Below are positions 29,287 through 40,282 of a stretch of 64,000 nt of DNA, piece by piece (position 1 is the stretch's first letter; each line of letters begins with the position of its first letter). The translations under genes and the position numbers were made by a program. Source of the stretch: Alphaproteobacteria bacterium (GTDB lineage Bacteria > Pseudomonadota > Alphaproteobacteria > Micavibrionales > UBA2020); the NCBI GenBank assembly GCA_025934695.1, contig JAICWS010000002.1:682001-746000 (forward strand). Reading direction: 5' to 3'. The notes under the pieces were generated by a model. It did not search any database. It had not been told where the DNA came from and was given only the letters and a program-made list of their open reading frames with translations.

Positions 29287-29443
29287 GGCGCGGCCCTTTG
29301 TCTCTCGGATATCTTTCTCGCGCCGGATTGGAACATGAATCGGCGGCGAAGAAAAGCGGAAATGTTCCGCCGCTTCGCCGATGAAAAATAGCGGCAGGGC
29401 TCCTTCATCAAGAGCAGCAACCCGGCGCAGAGGTGGGCCGACA

Positions 29444-29468
29444 GGAACCTTGAACGCCGCGGCGTGTT
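29444..29468 (+). promoter_or_regulatory. Candidate sigma-EcfG-like promoter, GGAAC-N16-TGTT
   Basis: ggaac (29444-29448), 16 nt, tgtt (29465-29468); upstream of the repeat-rich stress protein. Confidence 0.45.
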
Positions 29469-29515
29469 GAACTGGGACGAAACTGCAGTCCAACCTAAAT
29501 GAAAGGATACGAAGA

Positions 29516-30175
29516 ATGCCAAGACAATCACAATCGAGAGGTGGCCGGGGCCGCAACATGGAGCGCGACGATGAAGGCCGCTTCATGAGCGACGACGACC
29601 GCTCGCAGTCCCGTTCGCGACGCAGCCGCGACTATGACGACGAGGGCGATGGCCGCTCGTATCGCAGCGAAGGCCGCGGCCGTTCCTCACGCGGCGGCGA
29701 AGGCCGCGGACATGGTGGCTGGTTCGGCGATTCCGAAGGACATTCGGAAGCGTCGCGCCGCGGTTGGCAGAGCTCCGACCATGGCGACAGCGGCTGGTAT
29801 GGCGATTCCGAAGGACATTCGGAAGCGTCGCGCCGCGGCTGGCAGAACCCCAATCATGGCGACAGCGGCTGGTATGGCGATTCCGAAGGTCACTCGGAAG
29901 CGTCGCGCCGCGGCTGGCAGAACTCCGACCATGGCGACAGCGGCTGGTTCGGCGATCCGGAAGGACATTCGGAAGCGTCGCGCAAGGGCTGGGGCGAGCG
30001 TTCCGGCTCCCGCTCGCGCAGCCGGTATGACGAGGACGAAGATTACGGGCGTTCCTCGCGCTCCTCGCGTTCTTCGCGCTCCGAAGGTCGTGGCGGCGGA
30101 CGCGGTCACGGCGGCTGGTTCGGTGATTCCGAAGGCCATTCACAGGCATCGAGACGCGGCTGGGACGAGCGCTAA
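29516..30175 (+). CDS. Hydrophilic repeat protein with GW(F/Y)GDSEGHSEASRRGW motifs (stress-induced protein-like)
   Basis: 219 aa; five copies of the GW.GD.EGHS.ASR.GW motif, otherwise S/R/G/D-rich. Confidence 0.75.
   Translation: MPRQSQSRGGRGRNMERDDEGRFMSDDDRSQSRSRRSRDYDDEGDGRSYRSEGRGRSSRGGEGRGHGGWFGDSEGHSEASRRGWQSSDHGDSGWYGDSEGHSEASRRGWQNPNHGDSGWYGDSEGHSEASRRGWQNSDHGDSGWFGDPEGHSEASRKGWGERSGSRSRSRYDEDEDYGRSSRSSRSSRSEGRGGGRGHGGWFGDSEGHSQASRRGWDER
29717..30016 (+). repeat. Four tandem 75-bp coding repeats (25 aa each), last one divergent
   Basis: Unit starts (ggctggt[t/a][c/t]ggcga) at 29717, 29792, 29867, 29942; a dispersed fifth copy starts at 30113. Confidence 0.9.
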
Positions 30176-30195
30176 TCGATACTGGGTGTAAAAAA

Positions 30196-30230
30196 GCTGG
30201 GAGGTCCGCAAGGGCCTCCCAGTTTTTTTT
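30196..30230 (+). terminator. Bidirectional rho-independent terminator
   Basis: CTGGGAGG (30197-30204) / CCTCCCAG (30215-30222) then TTTTTTTT; preceded by an A-run that gives a T-run on the minus strand. Confidence 0.9.
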
Positions 30231-30238
30231 GTTCTTTT

Positions 30239-32299
30239 TTAATGTGGGCAGAAACCGTTGGTCTTCGCCCAGCAGCGCAGCACCTCGGCCACGCTCCAGG
30301 CCTGCGAGATGCAGCCGCGCGGCGTGAAAGGCTCCTCCGCGTCACAGATCTCGCTGATGGTGCCGATGCAGCTCTGCTCCATGTGGGGGATGAAGCCCAT
30401 CAGGAAACGGCGGGCGTGGCTGTGATCCTCGGGGCGAAGCGCCAGCCAGGCGTCGATGAACGGGCCGATCAGCCAAGGCCAGACGGTGCCCTGGTGATAA
30501 GCCGCGTCGCGCGCGCGCAGGTCGCCGAAGTACTGCGGCTTGTAATCCTTGTTGTCGGGGGACAGCGAGCGCAGGCCCACAGGGGTCAGCAGTTTCTTCT
30601 CCACGGTCTCCAGCACCGGCTGCCAGTGGCGCTGGTCCAGCACGGGGTAGCGCAGCGAAAACGCCATGACCTGGTTGGGCCGGCAGGAACTGTCGTCTCC
30701 GCCTTCCCCGTCGACGACGTCGTAAAGAAAGCCGGATTTTTCGTTCCAGAATCTTTCGTTGAAGGATTTTTTCGCCTTGGCCGCCTGGTTCAGCCAGGCT
30801 TCGGCTTCTTCGTGCCGCTCTTCCTCGCCCAGCCAATGCGCCAGAAGCCGCAGCGCGTTATACCACAGCGCGTTGATCTCGACCGCCTTGCCGCGGCGCG
30901 GCGTGACGACCCAGTCGCCGACCTTGGCGTCCATCCAGGTCAGCTGATAGCCTTCCTGTCCCTGGGTCAGCAGCCCGTCGGTTGGGTCCACGCGGATGCC
31001 AAAACGTGTGCCGGCCACGTGGTGTTCGGCGATACGTAAAAGAGTGGGCAGCAGCAAGCGCAAGGTGTCGCGGTCGCGAGTATAGGCAAGATAACGGTCG
31101 ATCGCGTGGAAATACCATAGCGTTGCGTCCGCCGTGTGATAAAGCCCGTCGTCGGATCCTTCCGGGAACAGGTTCGGGATCAGCCCGTCTTTGACGTGGC
31201 GGTTCATCGAGCGCAAGATCCATCCCGCCTCCGCGTGCCGCCCGGTCACAAGCGTCAGGCCTTCGAGGGAGATCATCGTGTCGCGCCCCCAGTCGGTGAA
31301 CCAGTGATAGCCCGCGATGACGGCGCGCACCGAATCGTCCGAGGCGCGCGCGCGCGTATGTTCGCGGATGCGGCCTGCCGGATCGAACAGGAACTGGTCG
31401 GCCGCGAGGACAAGCTCGGCCGGGATGCCCACGCGCACCTCGGGCCGCGTGCGCTGCAGCAGGTGCGCGCGCCGGTCGCGTTCGAACGTCTCGGCGTCGA
31501 TGGGCACCATCGCCTCGACTTTCATCCAGTTTTCGGTCGAGATGGTGAAACTGAAGTCCGCCCCTTCCGACAGGGTGACCTTGAAGTAGCCGGGACTCCA
31601 GACGAGGTCGCGGGATTCATACCCGCGCTCCGCCTCGACGCGGAAGAACATGGTTTCCGTCGTGCCGCCGTCCGCGATGAAGGACGTGTGGTCGCCGTGG
31701 GGGCGCAGCCGCAGGACCGGCAGGTCGCTTCCCGCCGATATCTCGTAACGATTGCCGTTGAGCGTCAGCATGTAATTGCGCTGTACGGAATTCGCGTCGT
31801 AAGCGGCGTCATGGGGGTGAAAGCGCATGCCGGGCCGCAGCTCGAGGCCGACGGATTCCGCCCCCTTCAGCAGCCGGTAGAAGACGTGCACCGTGTTCTG
31901 GCGATAGGGCATGACCACGCGGCGCTCGATTTCGACGCCGTCGATATCGAACGTCCAGATCGGCATGCCGTATTCGAGGCGGAACTCGGTCAAATACTGG
32001 GCGGCGGGCAGGATGACGCGCCCCTGCGCCTCCTCGTTCCCGGTCAGCTGCACCACACGGCCGTCCGGCATGCGTATCTGTTCGAACAGCCGCTTGAGCA
32101 TCAGCATGCGGCCCAAGGGCGCGGGTTCCGCCGAAATCAGGAAGCCGTGATAGCGGCGCGTGCCGATGCCGGCCACCGTGCCGCTTGCGTAGCCGCCCAA
32201 GCCATTCGTGATGATCCATTCGCGCCGCAGCAGTGCATCGGTTTCGGCGGGCTGCATTTTTTCAGAAGGGCGGAAGATGCGCGTCGGCGTTTCGATCAC
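30239..32299 (-). CDS. Amylo-alpha-1,6-glucosidase / glycogen debranching enzyme (GDE family)
   Basis: Frame of ORF 30239-32347; likely GTG start at 32299 overlapping the treZ stop; WIITNGLGGYASGTVAGIGTRRYHGFLI, GYHWFTDWGRDTMISLEGLTL, YHQGTVWPWLIGPFIDAWL. Confidence 0.92.
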   Translation of the reverse strand: MIETPTRIFRPSEKMQPAETDALLRREWIITNGLGGYASGTVAGIGTRRYHGFLISAEPAPLGRMLMLKRLFEQIRMPDGRVVQLTGNEEAQGRVILPAAQYLTEFRLEYGMPIWTFDIDGVEIERRVVMPYRQNTVHVFYRLLKGAESVGLELRPGMRFHPHDAAYDANSVQRNYMLTLNGNRYEISAGSDLPVLRLRPHGDHTSFIADGGTTETMFFRVEAERGYESRDLVWSPGYFKVTLSEGADFSFTISTENWMKVEAMVPIDAETFERDRRAHLLQRTRPEVRVGIPAELVLAADQFLFDPAGRIREHTRARASDDSVRAVIAGYHWFTDWGRDTMISLEGLTLVTGRHAEAGWILRSMNRHVKDGLIPNLFPEGSDDGLYHTADATLWYFHAIDRYLAYTRDRDTLRLLLPTLLRIAEHHVAGTRFGIRVDPTDGLLTQGQEGYQLTWMDAKVGDWVVTPRRGKAVEINALWYNALRLLAHWLGEEERHEEAEAWLNQAAKAKKSFNERFWNEKSGFLYDVVDGEGGDDSSCRPNQVMAFSLRYPVLDQRHWQPVLETVEKKLLTPVGLRSLSPDNKDYKPQYFGDLRARDAAYHQGTVWPWLIGPFIDAWLALRPEDHSHARRFLMGFIPHMEQSCIGTISEICDAEEPFTPRGCISQAWSVAEVLRCWAKTNGFCPH

Positions 32300-34167
32300 G
32301 GCGGCCCCGCTTTCACGACCAGCGCCGATTCCGCCGGCAGTTTCCAACCCGTGATGCCTTCGAAATCGGGCGTGCCCGCGCCGTTATAGCGGGGATCTTC
32401 GCTCGACCAAATCAATATCCAGTTTTTGCCTGCGGGCGGGGCGAGCAAAGGCTGGCTTGCGGGATAGAGGTTGAGCTCTTTCCCGAAATTGACCAGGAGC
32501 AGCCGGTCGTCGCCGCCATTCAGATAACGCAGCACGAAGGCGTCGTGCCCCAGCACGGCGCCGTCGATGTCCCTGGCGTGGCGGAAGACCAGGTCCTCGC
32601 GCCGCAGGCGTATCAGGTCCTTGTGCATCCGATAGCTGACCGCGTGCTTTTCACGCTCGCTGAAGTCGAGCTTCGACTTCTGGAAGGCCTCTTCGCTCTC
32701 GGGATCGGGAAGGCGCGATTCCATCTCCGGCGTCGCGGCGCTCGGGAACTGCCGCAGGAACTTCTGGCGCCCTTCGCGCACCGCGACCGCCATATCTCCT
32801 TCATGATTGGCGAAGTAATGAAACGGCATCGACGGCGAAAATTCCTGTCCCTGGAACAGCATCGGGATCTGGGGCTGCAGCATCATCAGCGCGGTCGCGG
32901 CGCGCAGGCGCCCGCCGCTCGTCAGCTGCCACAGGCGGCGGCCGGTCACCGAATTCGCCACCTGATCGTGGTTTTCGAGCCCGATGATGAACTGGCGGCG
33001 CGGCCGGTCGAGCGCGGGCGTGCCGCGGCGCTGGCGCTGCCATTTGGAATACTGGCCCTGGAACAGGAAGCCATGGCGCGCCAGCGACACGAATTCCTGC
33101 GGCGTGCCGAAATAATCGCCGTAATAGGCTTCGCGACGGCCGGTGAGCGCGACAGCGGACGCGTGGTGGAAATCGTCGTTATACAGCGCATCGAGTCCGT
33201 AGCCGCCTTCTTGAGGCGCGCGGATCAGTTTTGAATCCTGCGGCTCGTTTTCCGCGACGATAAACAGGCGGCGCGATGGCGCTGCGGCGCGGGCTGCCGC
33301 CGTCATCTCCGCGACGATATTGGGTGTCGAACCGTCGAAGATCTGCTGGGTCGCGTCAATGCGCAAACCGTCGAAATGGAACTCGTCGATCCAGTAGGCG
33401 GCGTTCTCGGCGACGAAGCGGCGGACGGGCGCATTGTTGGGGCCGTCGAAATTGAAGCCCGGCCCCCATTCCGAATGCAGCGCTCCCATGTAATCCGGCG
33501 TGATTTGCTCCAGGTAATTGCCGTCGATGCCGAGATGATTGTAGACGACGTCGAGAATGACCGCGATGCCTTCTTCGTGCGCGCGGTTCACGAAGTGCCG
33601 CAGGTCGTCGGGCTTGCCGTAAAGCCGCGTGGGCGCATAAAGATTAACGCCATCGTACCCCCAGCCGTACCGCCCGCCGAAATCGGCGACCGGCATCATT
33701 TCGATGGTGGTAATGCCAAGGGCCTTTAGCTCCGGCAACTGGCGTGCCGCCGCGGCCCAGGTGCCCTCGGGCGTGAAGGTGCCGATATGCATTTCGTACA
33801 TGACATGGTCTTCAGGGGCGATGCCGGTCCATTTCTGGTCGGTCCAGGCGAAAGCCGGGCTCACGACCATCGACGGCCCGTGCGGCCCCTCGGGCTGGAA
33901 GCGCGACGCCGGGTCTGGCACCGGCGGCCCGTCGTCGATACGGTAGCGATAGGTAGTTCCGGGCGCGGCGGCGGGGACGAAGCCCGAGAAATAGCCGTTG
34001 TTCTCGCTTGCGAGCGGCCATGTATCCGTGGGGCCGTTTTCCAGCCTCACCTCCACCTTTCGGCGTCCGGGCGCCCATAGCCGGAAGTGGACGCCCGACG
34101 ATTGCGCCTCCGCGCCGACGTGAAGGCGGCGAGTAACTTGTTTTTTCTCGATAATTTCCGCGTCCAT
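32296..34167 (-). CDS. treZ: Malto-oligosyltrehalose trehalohydrolase
   Basis: VHFRLWAPGRRKVEVRLENG, HVMYEMHIGTFTPEGTWAAAARQLPELKALGITTIEMMPVADFGGRYGWGYDGVNLYAPTRLYG; start set at MDAEIIEKK (34167). Confidence 0.92.
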   Translation of the reverse strand: MDAEIIEKKQVTRRLHVGAEAQSSGVHFRLWAPGRRKVEVRLENGPTDTWPLASENNGYFSGFVPAAAPGTTYRYRIDDGPPVPDPASRFQPEGPHGPSMVVSPAFAWTDQKWTGIAPEDHVMYEMHIGTFTPEGTWAAAARQLPELKALGITTIEMMPVADFGGRYGWGYDGVNLYAPTRLYGKPDDLRHFVNRAHEEGIAVILDVVYNHLGIDGNYLEQITPDYMGALHSEWGPGFNFDGPNNAPVRRFVAENAAYWIDEFHFDGLRIDATQQIFDGSTPNIVAEMTAAARAAAPSRRLFIVAENEPQDSKLIRAPQEGGYGLDALYNDDFHHASAVALTGRREAYYGDYFGTPQEFVSLARHGFLFQGQYSKWQRQRRGTPALDRPRRQFIIGLENHDQVANSVTGRRLWQLTSGGRLRAATALMMLQPQIPMLFQGQEFSPSMPFHYFANHEGDMAVAVREGRQKFLRQFPSAATPEMESRLPDPESEEAFQKSKLDFSEREKHAVSYRMHKDLIRLRREDLVFRHARDIDGAVLGHDAFVLRYLNGGDDRLLLVNFGKELNLYPASQPLLAPPAGKNWILIWSSEDPRYNGAGTPDFEGITGWKLPAESALVVKAGPP

Positions 34168-34202
34168 AATTTCCCGCCCTGCGTATAGCGCCATAAAAAT
34201 TC

Positions 34203-34227
34203 AACGCAACAGTCAAGAATTTGTTCC
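34203..34227 (-). promoter_or_regulatory. Candidate sigma-EcfG promoter for treZ, GGAAC-N16-CGTT
   Basis: On the plus strand AACG (34203-34206), 16 nt, GTTCC (34223-34227); about 36 nt upstream of the treZ start. Confidence 0.65.
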
Positions 34228-34237
34228 GAAACGGAAC
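34223..34237. promoter_or_regulatory. Perfect dyad GTTCCG-AAA-CGGAAC between divergent treZ and glgX
   Basis: 6-bp perfect arms, 3-nt centre; each arm contains a GGAAC -35-type element pointing outward. Confidence 0.6.
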
Positions 34238-34267
34238 CGCCTGGCTTCGTCGGGCATTAACCAATTC

Positions 34268-36373
34268 ATGTCACATGGGTTCCAGGTCAGGGAAGGATCG
34301 CCGCACCCCCGTGGCGCCGTATGGGACGGAAAGGGAACGAATTTTTCTGTCTTTTCCGCACACGCCACCAGGGTAGAAGTGTGCATTTTCGACGGCGACA
34401 CCGAAACGGCGCGCATCGAACTCCCGGAATATACGGACCAGGTCTGGCACGGCTATCTTCCGCATGTCGGCCCGGGCACGCGCTATGGCTATCGCGTCCA
34501 CGGTCCCTATGCGCCGCACGAAGGTCACCGCTTCAACCCGAACAAGCTGCTGCTCGATCCTTATGCGCGCGCCTATGACGGGGAATTCGTCTGGGATCAC
34601 GCCTGCTTCGGCTACAAGATCGGCGAAGACGATTTGAGCTTCGACGACCGCGACAGCGCGCGCTTCATGCCCAAATGCCTCATCGTCGATTCCACCGGCG
34701 ACCCCGGCGAACGGCCCGCGCATGTGGCCGCGCCCTGGGACCGCACCGTCATCTACGAAGCTCACGTGAAAGGTTTTACCAAACGCCATCCGGGCGTGCC
34801 TGAACATTTGCGCGGCAGCTATGCCGGTTTCGGGGCGAAACCGGTGCTGGACTACATCAAGTCGCTCGGCGTCACGACGGTCGAGCTGATGCCCGTCCAG
34901 ATGTTCATCAACGACAGTAATTTGCTCGAGCGCGGGCTGGTGAACTACTGGGGCTACAACACGATCGGCTTTTTCGCGCCCGACCCGCGTTATGCGGCGA
35001 ACCCGCACGAGAGCTACCAGGAATTCAGGGAGATGATCGCGCGCCTGCACGACGCGGGGCTCGAGGTCATCATCGACGTCGCCTATAACCATACGGCCGA
35101 GGGCAACGAGCGCGGCCCGACCCTGTCGTTCCGCGGCATCGACAATCTGTCCTATTACCGGCTGCAGCAGGACAAGCGCTATTACATCAACGATACCGGC
35201 ACCGGCAACACGCTGAACCTGTCGGAAGCGCGCGTGATACAGTTGGTAACCGACTCGTTGCGCTATTGGGTCGAGCATATGCATGTCGACGGTTTTCGCT
35301 TCGACCTCGGGACCATTCTCGCGCGCGAGCCGGGCGGTTTCACCAATGCCAGCGGCTTCCTCAAGGCCTGCTGCCAGGACCCGATCCTGGGCACGGTCAA
35401 GCTGATCGCCGAGCCGTGGGATTGCGGGCCGGGCGGTTACCAGGTGGGCGCCTTTCCGCCCGGCTGGGGAGAATGGAACGACCGGTTCCGCGACACGGTA
35501 CGCGACTTCTGGCGGGCCCATGCGTCCGCGGGCGCGATGGCGCCGCGTCTTTGCGCGTCGCCCGACATATACAACCATTCCGGCCGCAAGCCCTGGGCCT
35601 CGGTCAATTTCATCACCGCGCACGACGGCTTTACGCTCAACGATCTCGTCAGCTACGAAGGCCGCCATAACGAGGCCAATGGCGAAAACAATAACGACGG
35701 CCATTCCGACAACCGGTCATGGAACTGGGGCGCGGAAGGGCCGACCGATAATGTGGATATCAAGGCCCTGCGCATGCGCCAGATCCGCAATTTCCTGGCC
35801 ACGCTGCTGCTATCGCAGGGGACGCCGATGATGGTGGCGGGTGACGAATTCGGCCGTACCCAGCATGGCAATAACAACGCCTATTGCCAGGACAATGAGA
35901 CAAGCTGGGTCGACTGGACCTTGCGCGACGCAAACCCTGACCTCGTGCGTTTCGTGCGGCGGCTGACCGAATTGCGCCGGCTTTTCCCCGTCCTGCGTTC
36001 CGGCCGATTCTTAAGCGGCGACTTCAGCGAGCATCTGAACTTACGGGAAGTCAGCTGGATCGCGCCGACCGGCGGTCCCATGCAGCAGGGCGACTGGGAC
36101 GGGGGCCGCTGCTTTGCCATGCTGCTGGACGGCCGCGCCCAGCGTACCGGCATCCGCAAGCGCGGGCAGGAGGCCACGCTGTTGCTGATCTTCAATGGGG
36201 GTCCGGATGCCGTGCCCTTTACCCTGCCCCCCTGCAACGGCGGCGGCGTCTGGCGCATGGTGCTGGATACGGCGGCGGACCACGCCGAGGAAAAGGTGTT
36301 ACTGGTCGGCGATGCGTTGGATATGGGGCCGCAAACACTTAAACTACTGCTCCTCATTCAGGAGCAGGGGTAG
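34268..36373 (+). CDS. glgX: Glycogen debranching enzyme GlgX
   Basis: 701 aa; GSPHPRGAVWDGKGTNFSVFSAHATRVEVCIFD, YNHTAEGNERGPTLSFRGIDNLSYYRL, FRFDLGTIL. Confidence 0.95.
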   Translation: MSHGFQVREGSPHPRGAVWDGKGTNFSVFSAHATRVEVCIFDGDTETARIELPEYTDQVWHGYLPHVGPGTRYGYRVHGPYAPHEGHRFNPNKLLLDPYARAYDGEFVWDHACFGYKIGEDDLSFDDRDSARFMPKCLIVDSTGDPGERPAHVAAPWDRTVIYEAHVKGFTKRHPGVPEHLRGSYAGFGAKPVLDYIKSLGVTTVELMPVQMFINDSNLLERGLVNYWGYNTIGFFAPDPRYAANPHESYQEFREMIARLHDAGLEVIIDVAYNHTAEGNERGPTLSFRGIDNLSYYRLQQDKRYYINDTGTGNTLNLSEARVIQLVTDSLRYWVEHMHVDGFRFDLGTILAREPGGFTNASGFLKACCQDPILGTVKLIAEPWDCGPGGYQVGAFPPGWGEWNDRFRDTVRDFWRAHASAGAMAPRLCASPDIYNHSGRKPWASVNFITAHDGFTLNDLVSYEGRHNEANGENNNDGHSDNRSWNWGAEGPTDNVDIKALRMRQIRNFLATLLLSQGTPMMVAGDEFGRTQHGNNNAYCQDNETSWVDWTLRDANPDLVRFVRRLTELRRLFPVLRSGRFLSGDFSEHLNLREVSWIAPTGGPMQQGDWDGGRCFAMLLDGRAQRTGIRKRGQEATLLLIFNGGPDAVPFTLPPCNGGGVWRMVLDTAADHAEEKVLLVGDALDMGPQTLKLLLLIQEQG

Positions 36374-36419
36374 CGGAACCATTGACGGGTTTGAACGTTT
36401 GGGCCTGACGAGGTTTCAT

Positions 36420-38370
36420 ATGGGCTACGATTCCATGCAAAAAGGGGGTACGAGCGTCCCGCGCGTCAACCGCCAGCTGATCCGGCTGGCAAGATGCTGC
36501 GGCATTGCCGTCCGCTTCGAGAATTGCGAAGGCGCGGTCGTGACGGGCCCGCCCGTGACTTTCGTGCGCCTGGTCAATGCGCTTCATGGTTTCAGTCTTC
36601 CGGATAATCCCAAGCCCGCGCAACTCAAAGCGCATATCGCCGAGGTCATTCGCCGCCGGCGCAACCCCGGCGCGCCGGGGGTTCTGGTCGCCTGGGGCGG
36701 CATGCTGAAGCCCTCCTGGTTCTGGTTTGACCAAGCGCCGAAGGATTTGTCGGCGGTCCTGACCTCGGAAGGCGGTGATCTGGTCGCGGCTCCCGGCATC
36801 GCCGAGGTGCGCCGCCATAAGCGCGGCAAACTGTGGCGCATACAGCTGCGCTGGAAAGCCATGCGCATTCCGGAAGGTTATTACCGGCTCGAGATCCGGG
36901 ACGGCAAGAAGCTGGTCTGTTCGCGGCTCCTGGTCTCCGCCCCCCGGCGCGTCGAAGATACGCGCAAGAGCTGGGGCTTGTTCGTCCCGACCTATGCGCT
37001 GCAAACCGAAAGCGCCAGCGGCATCGGCGGCTTCAAGGAATTGAAGGAAGTCGCGGCGGAAGTGCGGCAGTGCGGCGGGGATTTCATCGGCACGCTGCCG
37101 CTCCTGTCGACCGCCTATGAAGGCCGTTCGCCCGACCCCAGCCCCTATGCGCCGCAGAGCCGCCTGTTTTGGAACGAGATCTTTCTCGATGCGGGCGATC
37201 GCGGTGCCGGACGCGCCAAAGGTGCCCTCGTCGATTACGGCGCCGCCTACCGCCGCAAGCGCAAGGTTCTCGAGCGCGAGGCAGCAAGGTTCTACAAACA
37301 GGGCGGCCACCGCACGGATGAGTTCCGCGCCTTCGTCGCGGCCTCGCCTTATCTGAAAGAATATGCGTCGTTCCGCGCCGCGCGCGAGGGACGGAAGACG
37401 GAACGCTTTCATCAATATGTGCAGTACCAGTGCCACCGGCAGCTCTCTGACTTCAAGGCGAAGCCCGGGCGCTATGCCGAACTGTACCTCGACTATCCCG
37501 TGGGCGTGCGCCGCGACGGTTTCGACGCCACACATTTCCATCACCTTTTCATGCCAAAGGTCCAGGTGGGCGCGCCGCCGGACATGTTTTTCGCGAAGGG
37601 GCAGGACTGGGGATTCCAGCCGTTCCATCCGCACAGTTTCGTCGCCGATGAATTCCGCTATTTCCGTGCCACGCTGAACAATTATTTCCGCTATGCGCGC
37701 ATGCTGCGGCTCGACCATATCATGGGCCTGTACCGGCTGTACTGCATTCCGGAAGGCTTCTCCGCCGAACACGGCGCCTACGTGCATTACCCGTTCGAGG
37801 CTTTTCTGGCCGTGCTGTGTCTCGAGGCGAAACGCAATGACGGGCTTCTCGCGGGCGAGGACCTCGGCACCGTGCCGGGCGTCGTGCGCCGGGCCATGAC
37901 GCGCCACGGCATCTCGCGCATGTGGGTCGCGCAGCTGGAAATGAAGCCGTCGCCGCGGCAGACTTTCCGTGCCGTGCGCCCGAACATGATCGCCAGTCTC
38001 AATACCCACGATCTCTTCCCCTTTGCCGCCTATATGGAGGGTAAGGACATTGACGAACTGGCGCGCTTGGGCGTTATGGATGCTTCGGAAGCGCAATCTC
38101 ACCGTGAACTGCGGCGCAAGGCCGTCCGCAAATGGAAAGGCGGCGAGGCGGCTTTGCGCGCGGCGCTCGTGCACCTTGCGGCCTCGCCCGCGCGGCGCGT
38201 GATTGTGAACGTCGAAGACCTGTGGCGCGAGACGCTGCCGCAGAATATCCCCGGCACTTGCGACGAATATGCCAACTGGCGCCGGCGGCTGCCTTTTGCG
38301 GCGAAGGAATGGCAGCGCCAGAAGGCGGTGCGCGAGGCGGTCAAGACGCTCAATCGCTACAGGAGCGGCC

Positions 38371-38384
<14 letters not shown>
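36420..38384 (+). CDS. malQ: 4-alpha-glucanotransferase (amylomaltase)
   Basis: Start at ATG 36420 in the frame of ORF 36195; SWGLFVPTYALQTESASGIGGFKEL, LRLDHIMGLYRLYCIPEG, LAGEDLGTVPGVVRRAM. Confidence 0.93.
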
Positions 38385-40263
<1,879 letters not shown>

Positions 40264-40282
40264 CGGCGAGGGGTCCGGGGGC

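Noticed and set aside
29717-30016. CRISPR-like regular repeats
   Set aside because: The 75-bp repeats are in-frame coding units with no unique spacers.
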